The translations under genes were made by a program, and so were the position numbers. Shown here one piece after another: positions 23,120-33,653 of a DNA stretch of 64,000 nt (position 1 is its first letter; the number at the start of each line of letters is the position of its first letter). The notes below the pieces were generated by a model that was not told the origin of the DNA, made no database searches, and saw only the letters and a program-made list of their open reading frames with translations. Where the stretch lies: assembly GCA_030762935.1 (NCBI GenBank), contig CM060898.1, positions 95,400,781 through 95,464,780 of the forward strand. The letters run 5' to 3'. Origin of the DNA: Hymenopus coronatus. Taxonomy: Eukaryota; Arthropoda; Insecta; Mantodea; Hymenopodidae.

Positions 23120-23205
23120 CGACCAGGAGAAATAAGAAAACAGGCGTTGGGAATGGAACTCAGGACCTCCCAAATGCTGACCACGGACGTTACCACCTGA
23201 ACGAT
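23120..23205 (-). mobile_element. tRNA-like SINE head
   Basis: On the minus strand, GGTGGTAACGTCCGTGGTCA is followed by GGTCCTGAGTTCCATTCCC, giving A- and B-box-like elements. The head directly faces another tRNA-like head on the plus strand. Confidence 0.4.
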
Positions 23206-23209
23206 TCCT

Positions 23210-23300
23210 TCGGTAGTTGTGATGATTCGTTTAGTTACAACAGCGGCACAGTAAACCGAAGATCCGTGATTCAAATCCCGGCTATGGCATTGGGTGTTTT
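23210..23300 (+). mobile_element. tRNA-like SINE head
   Basis: CCGTGATTCAAATCCCGGCT near 23265-23285 is a B-box-like match. CGGTAGTTGTGATGATTCG upstream is a possible decayed A-box region. The body is not recognised. Confidence 0.4.
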
Positions 23301-23354
23301 TGTCTAATTCTGCTTTCCAATTTTAGCCTACACGTGGCTTTTATAAAGAACAGT

Positions 23355-24222
23355 TTTTCCTTCCTCTATAGTGTTTACCTACAATAAGCAGAGGAAGTAT
23401 TGTATTCCAAAATTTCGAGACTAAGATTGCACCAGAAATACACGTTTTGAGAACCTCTAGTAAATAAAAAAGCAAATTTACAAAAGGATCCGCGTGCCTG
23501 CGTGTAAATAATGTGTGTCTGTGGGCACCAAAACCCAAAAGCTAAAAGTATTAAAGTAAAGTATTAAATTGGTATTTATGTGCAGTATCTTTCAAAGATG
23601 CAACACAAATAGTTTCAAATAAATCCCCTCCTCATTGCAAACGTACCTTTTACATCGAACGTTTTTCAAAAATTCCTGTAACAATTAAAACATATTGATT
23701 TAAATGCCTCATATTTATGATTTTTGTTAAAAAATAAAAAGTATATATTGCATTTTCTGAGGATAGCCTCTATGATCTCTGTATTCTGCGTCACTGTGTG
23801 TAATTGGTAAACCCTAAGAAATCGATTAAAATCTTACCTAATACACAAAATGTATATATGTAGTTAAAAGACACCATTTTACTGCTATACAATTTTAGGA
23901 GGTTAACTGTTTCCGAGATATTTCTTGTGTTTTAAAATTTTCCATAGTTAGAAATTTTCATTAATGGGAAGTCATTATTCACTTTTTTCATTCTGGTATT
24001 ACAAAGAGAAGGGAGGTTCCAATTGCATCACTTTAACGACCTGTTTTTAAAAGATTTGATTATCGCTTTAGTTGCTGTAAATATTTGCCTTGTACTTACA
24101 AGGAAGTAAATAATAAAACCACCTGCTAGTGTTTATCTCAATTAGCATGAAGTAGAGGGAAGAATAAGCAAAGTGTGTTGCAGAATAAGTAGAGAAAGTC
24201 CTGTGAGTGGAACATCAGAATT
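23355..24222 (-). mobile_element. HINE-like copy, full length, diverged
   Basis: A worn hairpin (TTCCTCTATAGTGTTTACCT, AGCAGAGGAAGTATTG) opens it and AGTAGAGAAAGTCCTGTGAG with GGAACATCAGAATTTT closes it. Confidence 0.75.
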
Positions 24223-24372
24223 TTAGAAAATATCCATGAGTGTGTTTGTGTGTGAGTGTCTATCAGTGTGAAAAGTCGGTTAAATAATAAACTTTTCATT
24301 TAAGTTTGGCATCTTCTAAGCATACAACAAGAAGATTTTTAAGAAAATCCTACACCCAAAACTATCCTTTAA
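24223..24372 (-). mobile_element. HINE-like internal fragment broken at CTTTTT
   Basis: AGAAAATATCCATGAGTGTG, GTGAAAAGTCGGTTAAAT and AAAATCCTACACCC are contiguous minus-strand blocks starting at the conserved CTTTTT position. The fragment is cut on its right by the start of a plus copy. Confidence 0.65.
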
Positions 24373-24388
24373 CTTACTGTACAAAAAA

Positions 24389-25179
24389 TCGTATGTGCCC
24401 TATTCACCTGAATTTTTCTACGTGTTCTGCAAACCAGCTATTTTTACAAAAGATAATTCGTTTATCTACATCATGCTAATCAGATAAACATTAGCAGAAC
24501 TTCTTTTATTGTTCTTGTAAGTAGAAAGGAAGTAAGGGAAAACAATAGGCTAACGCAATAGTCAAATTTTATAAAATGTATCTATGTGGAACAATTTAAA
24601 TTCCGTTCTCTTTGCATGGCTAGGAGTAAAACAAAGGAGGTATGAAACGAAAGATGATTTCCTCTCCGAGAAAAGTTTAAGTAGTTTAAATTTGAAACCA
24701 ACAACAAGAATATCTTGGAAACGGTTAACTGTACAAAAACTGCACATGGGTTATGAAATCTTTATATTTAACGAGATCTATATATTTTGTGCAGTAAGTT
24801 TTTGTCTGTCTCTTACGGTTTACCTACCTGTTACACAAAAGTTATGCAGAATGAAGAAATTTAAGATATACACATACATTTCGTTCAAAATAGTTAGAGC
24901 CATTTTTCAGAAAATCAAAATTTGAGAAACATTTTCCACGTGAAGGATATTTGGAGGTGGGGAGGATTCTCTTTAAAATTTCCCTGTTTCATCTTTGGAA
25001 GACACTGAACTTAAATACCAAGTTTGGTATTTAAAGGACTTTACATTTTTAAACTATGCTACACACAGACACACACACGCACAAATAAACACAAACACGG
25101 ACGTTTTTCTAAAAATGTTTTTTTCCCTCTGAATCCAGGGGGTTTCAACGGTGAAATTTCGGTATCGAATTTTCGGGTG

Positions 25180-25243
<64 letters not shown>

Positions 25244-25275
25244 TACGTTGTACATACGTGATAAAGAAAGTAAAA
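24389..25275 (+). mobile_element. HINE-like copy with microsatellite in the terminal hairpin
   Basis: It starts TCGTATGTGCCCTATTCACC and has all body blocks. Its 3' end differs: after TTTTCGGGTGATATAA comes (TA)n at 25185-25230 and (CA)n to 25243, then CGTTGTACATACGTGATAAA and GAAAGTAAAAA. The left arm of the hairpin has been replaced by the microsatellite. Confidence 0.75.
25185..25244. repeat. (TA)n then (CA)n microsatellite
   Basis: Pure TA dinucleotides pass directly into CA dinucleotides. It sits where the left arm of the HINE hairpin should be. Confidence 0.95.
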
Positions 25276-25311
25276 AGTGGATCTCATTATAGCAGGCAGT
25301 TATATACGATT

Positions 25312-26250
25312 TTTTTACAGTATACATAGTAGCTAGAGAAGATATTGTATTCCATCCAAAAATTAGATATCGAAATTTCAACAGAAATACATGTTTTATT
25401 GTCTATTGATAAAAAAGCATTTGTAGAAAAAGGTTCCGTGTGTGTATGTGTCTATAGACAGTATAACTCAAAAACAAAAAGTCAGTAAAATACCAAACCT
25501 GATGTTTAAGTTCAGTATTTTCCAAGGATGCAACACGAAGATCCCCTCACCCCTGCCTACCTTTACATTGAACATTTTTGGAAATTTTTGATTTTCTCAA
25601 ATAGATCTAATGATTTTTATTAACATACCAAACGTATAAGATATTTTCATAATAAACAAACTGAATATCTTGAATGTTGTTGGAATAGGCACTGAAGACC
25701 TCTTCATTCTGGATGCTTTTGTCTAACTGGTAAATCATAAGATACTTATTACATACAGACAGAAGATTTCGTTAAAACAAACAATTTATGACATATACAT
25801 TTTTTTTTGTAGAGTTAAGCCTTTCCCAGATATTCTTTGTTATTGGTTTCAATTTTAAAGTACTTCACTGTTCTCAAACAGGAAGACATCTTTCCTTTCT
25901 TGTAGATTTAACCTTTTCCGAGATATTCTTTGTTATTGGTTTCAATTTTAAACTACTTAACTGTTCTCAAACGGGAAGACATCGTTCCTTGCATCTCGCT
26001 CTTGATTTACTACCGGCTTTCCAAAAAGAACCGAATTTCAATTGTTTCACATAGTGACCATCTTATAAGATTTGGCTATCGCTTCATCCTAGTGTATTCT
26101 CTGATTTCTGTTTTACTTACAAGGAAGTAATAAAACCATTTCTGTATGTTTATTTTGATTAGCATTATGTAGATAAGAATAATATTTTGTAATAATACCT
26201 AGCTTGTTTGGTAATAGCTAGAGAAAGTCCTGCGAATAGAACACATCGAT
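25312..26250 (-). mobile_element. HINE-like copy with about 95-bp internal duplication
   Basis: It opens ACAGTATACATAGTAGCTAG and GAGAAGATATTGTATTCC, and closes with AGCTAGAGAAAGTCCTGCG. The GTAGAGTTAAGCCTTTCCC block at 25809 recurs at 25904 as GTAGATTTAACCTTTTCCG. Both are followed by AGATATTCTTTGTTATTGG, so this is a local tandem duplication with later point changes. Confidence 0.75.
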
Positions 26251-26279
26251 ATTATTTTATTTATTTATTTTTTGTGTTT

Positions 26280-26955
26280 TTAGTTAACAATTTCCGAGAC
26301 ATTTCTTGTCATTTCTTCAATTTGCCAATAGTTGTGATTTTCTCTAATGAGAAATTGTTATTCCTTTTAAGAACATTTTAGTTAATTTGAATTATAGTAT
26401 TTTCACAAATATTTTAATTTAACTTAGGTATGTTAGTTTTTTTTAAATTAATTTTTCGTGGTTTTTTTATTCTGTTTATGCATGATAAATCAATTTCAAA
26501 ATATCACATAGCATCTCTAAAGATTAGATTATCGTTTTAGTCTATTATATTCCTTTAATCCATTTGTGCCTACAAGGAAATATGAGATAAAATCGCTTCT
26601 GTTAATGTTTATTTCGATTTGCAGAAGTACATAGAGCAATAAGCTTTTGTAAGAATAACTTCTTGGTCGTCTCCTTAGCACGGTGGTAGCGTTGCTGCTT
26701 GCCAAGCGGGACCTGGGTTCGATTCCCAGTACCAACGTGGGGATTTTTTTACCCGCTAGGAGAGCTGGACCGGGGTGCACTCAGCCTCGTGAGGTCCATG
26801 GGAGGCCAATTGAGGAGGTACTTGGTGGAGAAGTAGCGTGAAGACTACATAAACTGACCGGGGGGACCGAAGCGCTGAGCACGCGTCACCGTGAGGCTCT
26901 TAGTGAGGTGTGCCACGGAGTCAAGAATAGCTTCTTGCAGAATAGGTTGTGTGCT
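26280..26955 (-). mobile_element. HINE-like 5' portion split by a SINE
   Basis: The left part runs to TTTTGTAAGAATAACTTCTT (26664). The right part resumes at 26923 and ends with GCAGAATAGG near 26948. SINE S1 lies between, with a 14-bp target duplication. The usual ATGTGAATGGAAC terminus is lost where a second SINE follows. Confidence 0.65.
26665..26922 (+). mobile_element. tRNA-derived SINE, family S1 (copy 1)
   Basis: The tRNA-like head GGTCGTCTCCTTAGCACGG, GTAGCG and B box GGTTCGATTCC is followed by a SINE body. It is flanked by AAGAATAACTTCTT (26651-26664) and AAGAATAGCTTCTT (26923-26936), a 14-bp target-site duplication with one mismatch. It is shorter and more diverged than the other two S1 copies. 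Confidence 0.85.
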
Positions 26956-27103
26956 GTCAATTGCCAGGATTATATGAGCTCCGTTACCAGTAAATCTGAT
27001 GACATGAAGCTGTCGCTTTTAAGGACACTTAGAAATCACCGGTCTGGGCCAGGTTCAAACCCGCAACATTAGGATCAATAGGCTAGGGCCTAACCAGAAT
27101 ACA
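26953..27103 (-). mobile_element. tRNA-derived SINE, family S2 (copy 1)
   Basis: On the minus strand the head is at the right (GGTTAGGCCCTAGCC, then GCGGGTTTGAACCTGGCCC as B-box region). The body ends with CCTGGCAATTGACAGC at the left. It matches the plus-strand copy at 36469-36690 in the same order. Confidence 0.7.
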
Positions 27104-27105
27104 TA

Positions 27106-27910
27106 TTTTTACTTTCTCTACACGTATTATGCACATCTGTATAGAGAAGGTATTATAATGCACTCAAATATTCGATACAGAGACTTCACCGGAAATACCT
27201 GTTTTGAGTCGCCCTGAATAAAAAAAAAAAAAAAAAGATCAGAAAAATTTCCGTGTGTGTCGGACAGCATAGCTAAAAGACGAAAAGACCGTTAAACACC
27301 AAACTTAGTATTTAAGTTTGGTATCTTCAAAGGATGCAACACGAAGATTTTCAAGAATATTCCCCCCACCCCCAAAAACTTCGAAAATTTTGATTTTCTC
27401 CAAAAATTTGCTCTAATGATTTTGATTAAAGTCTCTTATATTTAAGACATTTACATGACAAATAAAGTGTATATCTTCAATTTTCTGGGAATAGCCTCTG
27501 AAGACATTTATTCTGGATGAATTTTGCATATCTGGTGAACCGTAAAAGACAGACAGAAATTTACACACAAAAATGTAGAGCTCGCTAAGACACACAATTT
27601 ATGTTATATAATTTTTTCGTTGAGTTGATCGTTTTTGAGATATCTTTAAAATACTTAGATTTTTCTTATATAGGGTTTTGTCAACTCCTGTCCATATAAA
27701 AAAACGTACTTCAATCACATAACAACCAGCTTTTAAAAGAATTGACTATCGATTTAGCCTATTGTACTCCCTTATTTTCCTTCTAGTTACAAGGAAGCAA
27801 GTAATAAGACCCTTTCTGCTATTTTTTTCTCGATTAACATTAAGTAAATAGAAGAATACATTTTTGAATAGTAATTTATTGCAGAGATGTAGACAAGGTC
27901 ATGTGATAGA
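27106..27910 (-). mobile_element. HINE-like copy, full length
   Basis: It starts TTTTTACTTTCTCTACACG with hairpin TATTATGCACATCTGTATAG and ends GCAGAGATGTAGACAAGGTC and ATGTGATAG. A poly-A run at 27219-27237 replaces the usual AAAAAAAGCATTTT block. Confidence 0.8.
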
Positions 27911-28550
27911 TATGCTGTTCACACTGATGTTCTTCGGTGTTTTGAGGGAGTGGGCAAAGATGCAAAAACAGGTTGCTCATGACAAGGTCGGTTACATGTG
28001 TCCCCCTTCCACTGTCTCAAAGGACACTGAGTAAAGAATACACGCCTTCTGGGATTAGAGTTTCCGTACATGAACTCACCTTAATGTTGGAACATTCTCA
28101 CAGAAAATGCCACGGGACAAATTTTAGGCGCAGAGATGGAGAATCCTTGTTAGAAATTCCTCCCTGTGTGTGTACCACTCCATAGAGACCGAGCAACTTT
28201 TCCAACTAGATTCAATTTTCTGCAGCTCCCTCTCCCAGTTGTTTGTATACCGAAGGGCGTCTCCAGAATTTCATTGCGTTTTTCCTCTCCGTCTTCTTTA
28301 TCTCTCTGCTAACGAACATTTTTATTTTTATTTTCTAAAAGCTGAAAAAAGGAATTGTTCTGTTGCTGAGTGACTCTTCAACTTGGAGCAAGATTCAAAA
28401 CTCTAAACTCAGTTTATTCACTGCTTTTAAACTGTGGCTGAAGAAAGATTTCAGTCACTATGAATCGAGAAACAATATTTCAAATGTTTCCTTCATCTTT
28501 GCCTTGTCAACAATTAACTCTTTGCGTTTTCTGTATGCACATAATCTGCA
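27911..28550. other. Unassigned sequence
   Basis: Two overlapping short open stretches (27973-28185, 28170-28373) have no recognised protein family. The segment is bounded on both sides by HINE copies and has no visible internal repeat. Confidence 0.3.
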
Positions 28551-28555
28551 TCTTT

Positions 28556-29794
28556 TTATTTTCTCTACACGTACTATGCACATAGAGTATAGAGAAGGTA
28601 TTGTATTCCACCCAAAAATTAGATACTGAGACTTCACTGGAAATACATGTTTTAGGGTCCATGTATCCAAAGCAAAACATTTTTAGGAAAAGGTCTGTGT
28701 GTGTATGTCCGTGTGTCTGTCAACACGACAACTCAAAAACGAAAAGTCGGTAAAATACCAAAATTGGTATATAAGTTTAGTATCTTCCAGGGATACGACC
28801 CGAAGATTTTGAGAAACCCCCCAGCCCAAAATTACCTTTTACATGGAAAAGTTGACGAACATTTTGATTTTCTCAAAAATGGCTGTAACGATTTTGATTA
28901 AAATACCGTATATTAAAGATATTTATACTGCAAATAAAATGTATGGTCGTCTCTTTAGCGCGGTGGTAGCGTTGCTACTTACCAAACGGGAGACCTGGGT
29001 TCGATCCCCAGTACCGGCGTGGGGATTTTTCCCCCGCTGGGAGACCTGGCCCGGGGTGCACTCAGCCTCGTAAGGTCCCTGGAGGGCCAATTGAGGAGCT
29101 ACTTGATGGAGAAGTAGCGGCTCCAGGTCATGAGGACCGCATTAACTGGCCGGGGGGATTCGAGGCGCTGACCACGTCTCACCCTCCAATACTGCACCCC
29201 ATCCATGACGTCTGTAGTGGACCGAGATGGGGGACGCAGCGGCCGGGCGGTAGGCCAAGGTTCCCCGTGAGCTGTCGTGCCATGGAGTAAGTAAAAGTAA
29301 TAAAATGTATATCTTGAATTTTCTGGGAATAGCCTTTAAAGACCGCTTCATTCTGAACGAGCTTTGCTGTATTTTGCGTAACTGGTAAACAGTAAACAGT
29401 AAGATATATCCAAAAGCTTACTACACAAAAAATGTAGATCACATTAAAACACACAATTTATGTTACATACAATTTTTTTGCGGAATTGATAATTTCTGAG
29501 ATAGTCCTTGTTATTTGTTTCAGATTTAAAATACTTAAACTTCTCTCACACAGAAAGCTGTAAACTCCTCACCCTGCATAAAAATTCAACAACATGGCAA
29601 CCAGCTTTTAAGAGATTTGTCTACTGTTTTAGCGTAGTGTATTCACTTATTTTCCTTCTATTTACAAGGAAGCAAGTAATTTAAGTTAATGTTCATCTCG
29701 ATTAACATAAAGGAAATAGAAGAATATGCTGTTTAACAATAATTTGTTACAGCGATGTAGAGGAAGTCATGTGAATGGAACACATCAGATTTTT
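28556..29794 (-). mobile_element. HINE-like copy, full length, split by SINE S1
   Basis: It starts TATTTTCTCTACACGTACTA (hairpin with TGCACATAGAGTATAGAG) and ends GATGTAGAGGAAGTCATGTG and AACACATCAGATTTTT. The body is interrupted at 28945-29298 by SINE S1 and resumes in register at TAAAATGTATATCTTG. Confidence 0.85.
28945..29298 (+). mobile_element. tRNA-derived SINE, family S1 (copy 2, complete)
   Basis: It is 354 bp long, with head GGTCGTCTCTTTAGCGCGG, an anticodon-loop-like TTACCAA region and B box GGTTCGATCC. The GC-rich body is followed by a short GTAAGTAAAAG tail. The perfect 12-bp direct repeat AATAAAATGTAT flanks it (28933-28944 and 29299-29310), as expected for LINE-driven insertion. 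It entered an existing HINE copy, so it is the younger insertion. Confidence 0.92.
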
Positions 29795-29964
29795 ACTTTT
29801 ATGTCTTGCATACAAAGGTTCCAAATTCCGTGAGCAGCAGAATTTGTTGTAATTGACTGTTACCCGTCGCAGGAAGCTTGCTTAGCAACGTCTTTAAATT
29901 GAAATTGGTATATTTCATAAGCCCTCTATCCTGGAATTCCTTTCACTCCATTGATCTAATCTAT

Positions 29965-30803
29965 TTTTACTTTATCTATAACGTATATTGTATTCCAGCT
30001 AAACATTCAATGTCGTAATTTCACCGGAAATATACTTACTTGTGTTTTGAAGTTCCCTAAATATAAAGAGTCTTGTTACAGAAAAGTCCATGTGCGTATG
30101 AGTGTGTCACTGTGAGTAGCAGTTTCAAAAACTAAAAATTCATGAAATATCTAACTTGATAAATAAGCTCAGCATCTTCCAAGGATGCGACATGAACATT
30201 TTAAAGAAAATCACTTCTCTCTTTATATGGAAGATTTATCGAAATTTCCGATTTTATCAAAAATGGCTGTGACGATTTTGGATTAAAATGGTATAGTAAA
30301 TATATTGATATTACAAGTTAAAGATACATCTTATTTTCTGTAAATAACCTTTGATGCTCTTTTCATTCTTGATTACTTTTGAATAAATGGTAAATCGTAA
30401 CAAATGGATAAATTCACACAACACAAAAAAGTAGATCTTTAAAACACAATTTTTGTTTAATACTTATTGTGTGAAGTTAACTATGTCTTGTTATTGGTTT
30501 AAGTTTTCGAATAGGTGCACATACTTTTCTTAAATAGGAAGCTCGCATTCATTTTTCTTTTTTTTTTTTTTTTTTCTTTTCTCGCTCTTTTTTATCCAGA
30601 TTATGCTATATCTTAACGACCAGTTCTAAAAATTGTTGATTATCGCTTTAAACTGGTGCATTACCTTATTTCCCTTTTACCTACAAGGAAGTAAAAAAAG
30701 ACCATTTCTATATTGATTAGCACGAAGTAGTTAGAAGTATAAGCTTTTGTAAAAATATTTTGTTGCAGATTAGGTTATGAAAACCATGTGAAACAGCACA
30801 GTA
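29965..30803 (-). mobile_element. HINE-like copy, hairpin partly lost
   Basis: TTTTTACTTTATCTATAACG then TATTGTATTCC shows the 3' end without the palindrome core. The 5' end is worn (AGATTAGGTTATGAAAACCA). Confidence 0.7.
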
Positions 30804-30825
30804 GACGTTATCGATGTTGAGTAAA

Positions 30826-30955
30826 ACATCCTTTTAGGATAAGGAAAAACTCCGAAAAAAACCTTATCCGGGTAACTCACCCTAAGCGAGATTCAAACTC
30901 GCGACCTTTGAATTGAGGCAGACACGCTAACTCCATACTACCCAGGTGGACAGAA
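30826..30955 (-). mobile_element. tRNA-derived SINE, family S3 (copy 1)
   Basis: On the minus strand, GTTAGCGTGTCTGCCTCAAT leads to GTCGCGAGTTTGAATCTCGC (B box), then GTGAGTTACCCGGATAAGG and a T-rich body. The same order is found at 38597-38712. Confidence 0.7.
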
Positions 30956-30957
30956 GT

Positions 30958-31005
30958 TGTTTGCAGAATACCTAGAGAAACTATGTGAATGGAACATATT
31001 AGATT
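30958..31005 (-). mobile_element. HINE-like 5' end stub
   Basis: TTTGCAGAATACCTAGAGAA then CTATGTGAATGGAACATATT is the minus-strand 5' terminus. It may be the end of the copy at 29965-30803 split by SINE S3, or a separate stub. Confidence 0.6.
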
Positions 31006-31490
31006 TTGTGTGTAGTAAGTTTTTGTCTTACGGTTTATCAGTTATACAAAAATCATGCAGAATGAAGCGGACTTAGATACTATTTCTAGAAAATCCAAGA
31101 TATTCATTTTATTTGTCATGTTGATATCTTTGATATACTGTATTTTAATCAAAATTGTTAGACCATTTTTGAGAAAATCAAAATTTTCGAAACTTTTCAC
31201 ATTCAAAGGATAATTTGGGATGGGGGATTTTCCTCGAAATCTTATGTCGCATCCTTGATACTAAACTTAAGCACCAAGTTTGATATTTTACCCCTTTTCG
31301 TTTTTGAGTAGTCGTGTTCACAGATAACGCATATACAGGGACCTTTTTTTAAAATGCCCTTTTTTTTTTTTTTTTTTTTCGTAAACAGGGGCTCTAAAAC
31401 CTGTATTTCCGGTGTCACCTCAGTATGGAATTTTTGGGCAGAATGCAATACCTTCTCTACCCATGTAGATATTATGTGCTAATAGAGAAA
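31006..31490 (+). mobile_element. HINE-like copy, 5' truncated
   Basis: It starts within the TGTGTAGTAAGTTTTTGTC block and runs to GTAGATATTATGTGCTAATA and GAGAAAGTA. A T-run at 31359-31379 lies at the conserved CTTTTT position. Confidence 0.7.
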
Positions 31491-31561
31491 GTATGTTAAT
31501 TATCCATAGATCATGTCAATGAAGGAGGTGATGTCAATTTCCGCTGACAGAGTAGAACACC

Positions 31562-31760
31562 AAGTAAGGTGGCGCCGCGTTAATGTGTGCGACTCGCATC
31601 TAGGAGGTCGTTGGTTCGTCCCTGTCAACCGCGCACTTTGAGTTGGGGTTTCTCATGGTTCCCCTTACCGCTTAGGCGAATGCTGGAGTACTTACTTTCC
31701 ACGACTTCCTTGTTGTTCTTATGTGCCATATAATTTCCTTATCATCCTTCAGGTATGTGT
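31562..31760 (+). mobile_element. tRNA-derived SINE, family S5 (copy 2)
   Basis: GCGCCGCGTTAATGTGTGCG (A-box region) and GGTCGTTGGTTCGTCCCTG (worn B box) are followed by TTTCTCATGGTTCCCC and TTAGGCGAATGCTGG, shared in order with 4125 and 46862. Confidence 0.65.
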
Positions 31761-32243
31761 GGTTCTGGGCTCATGGTGTGTGACAGTGCTGACAGATAGA
31801 GCGCGGGAACATTTGTTTTGAGAATGCTGTTATGGGCGTTGGGAGGCGTTGTGGACGGTGTCCTCGCTGGGCGGTTACCTTGCTGACACCCAGAACCTGT
31901 AGTGTTAATGGCTGCGTGGCTCTTCTGGATGAAGGACTATCAGCCAAGCAGTTAGGGACTTCCGCGTGACTCTGTGGTCTGTCATCACTCGGGCTGTGAC
32001 TGGCTGTCGTTCTTTCACTTCATTCCTACCTCCTGGGGGTATTAACGCACAATGATCTATATAGGTAGCGGTGCGTGTGTCGTCTTCCAGCATGTCTAGC
32101 CTTTACCTTTACAGAACAAAACGAAAAAGAATTAAAATAAATGATAGAAAAAGGGACTACTGTATGGCATATACTGAAGAACAAGGAACATCCGTCGCAA
32201 AATGACCAAGAAGTTAAAGTGACGTTAAAAGAAAGTTAAGAAT
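31761..32243. other. Unassigned sequence
   Basis: It may include the 3' part of the preceding SINE, but no boundary or flanking repeat is evident. No coding signal is recognised. Confidence 0.3.
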
Positions 32244-32285
32244 TCAGATGTTTTACATGCTCATGATTTTCTCTATCTACTACCA
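32244..32285 (+). mobile_element. HINE-like 5' end stub
   Basis: TCAGATGTTTTACATGCTCA then TGATTTTCTCTATCTAC is a plus-strand 5' terminus, joined directly to a minus-strand 3' region. Confidence 0.6.
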
Positions 32286-32405
32286 TTTATAACTTTATAG
32301 ATGAAGGCATATATTGTATTCCACTCAAAAATTCGATGCCAAGATTTCATTTAAATACATGCTTTGTGGACTCCTGCATCTAAAAAAGCATTCTATGTAA
32401 AAGGT

Positions 32406-32444
<39 letters not shown>

Positions 32445-33170
32445 TATCTGAGGACAGAATAACTTAATAACGAAAAGTTGGTTAAATGATATGCTTGGTA
32501 CTTAAATTAAGTATCTTCCAAGGTTACAGCAGAAGATTTTCAGGAAAAACCCCCCTAATTACCGTTTACGTGGAATATTTTCTATTTTCGTAAAAATACT
32601 CTAACAATTTTAATGCATTAACGATGTTTATATGGCAAATAAAATTTATAACCTGAATTTCTTTGGAATAGCCCCTGAAGTCCTCTTCATTCTGAATGAC
32701 TTTTGAATAGGTAATTGGAAACCCGTAAGAAATAGACAAAAACTTACTACACTACTACTACATACATTGGTATGTCGCGTCAAAACCACAATTTATGTCC
32801 TATATAGTGTTTTTGAAGATCTAATAATTTCTGAGATATTCCCTCTTATTGGTTTCAATTTTAAAATGTTTAAACTTACCTCAAACGGGAAGTTCTGATC
32901 TGTTTCATATCTCATTTGTTTTCTTTTAGTCACAGAAGGAGAACCGAATTGCAATGACAAATTGCTTAGCGACGGATTTTAAAAGAATTGACTGTCACTT
33001 TAAAGTGCATTCCCTTATTTCTCTTTTACTTATAAGGAGCTGAGTAGTAAGACCATTTCTGATAGTCTTTACATTGATTAGCATTATGCAGATAAAATAA
33101 TTCTCTTTTTAAATAACATTTTTCTTTGCAGAACAGATAGAGAAAGTAATAAGAATGGAACACATAAGTT
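32286..33170 (-). mobile_element. HINE-like copy, hairpin lost
   Basis: It starts near GATGAAGGCATATATTGTAT, has a 34-bp (GT)n run at 32408-32441 in the usual position, and ends GATAGAGAAAGTAATAAGAA and TGGAACACATAAG. Confidence 0.75.
32408..32441. repeat. (GT)n microsatellite inside a HINE-like copy
   Basis: This is a pure dinucleotide run at the position where all copies carry a CA/GT-rich tract. Confidence 0.95.
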
Positions 33171-33179
33171 TTATTTATA

Positions 33180-33650
33180 CAGCGTCTACAAATTATTTCG
33201 ACAAAATTGGCATCTAATTCAAGAAAACGTTGGCACGAACGGTTTTATTGCATATTTAATTGTAGGCACAAGAGAAATACAGGAAACCGAAGCGATAGTC
33301 AAATGTTTAAACGTGACTCGCTATATGCTGGTCTTGAAATTCCACACTCTTTCCATAATATCCTAGGAAAAACAAATGAATAGCAACAGGGCTTAAAAAT
33401 GACAATATAAACATTCAAACCAGCAAAATCGAACATTTCAGCCATGGAAAAGGCTATTTGAAATAATTTGTGTGTAAGATTTACATTTCTTGAGTGGTAG
33501 TTGTGGTAGTGTTAGTCTTGTGGTTTGTCTTTTATACCTAAGTCATTCCAAATGGAGAAGGCGTTACGGGCTATGTCCATAAAATTCAGTATATACACTG
33601 GATCATGTAACTATATTAAACCTGAGGCATTTTAATCGCAATTGATGTAG
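33180..33650 (+). mobile_element. Old HINE-like element, divergent subfamily
   Basis: TTGTAGGCACAAGAGAAATA, CGCTATATGCTGGTC and AATAATTTGTGTGTAAGAT follow family order but are distant. It shares distinctive blocks with 11786-12080. Confidence 0.5.
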
Positions 33651-33653
33651 CCA

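Noticed and set aside
28945..29020. Genuine tRNA gene
   Set aside because: A and B boxes and an anticodon-like loop are present, but a proper acceptor stem is not evident. A SINE body follows, and flanking target duplications enclose the whole 354 bp.
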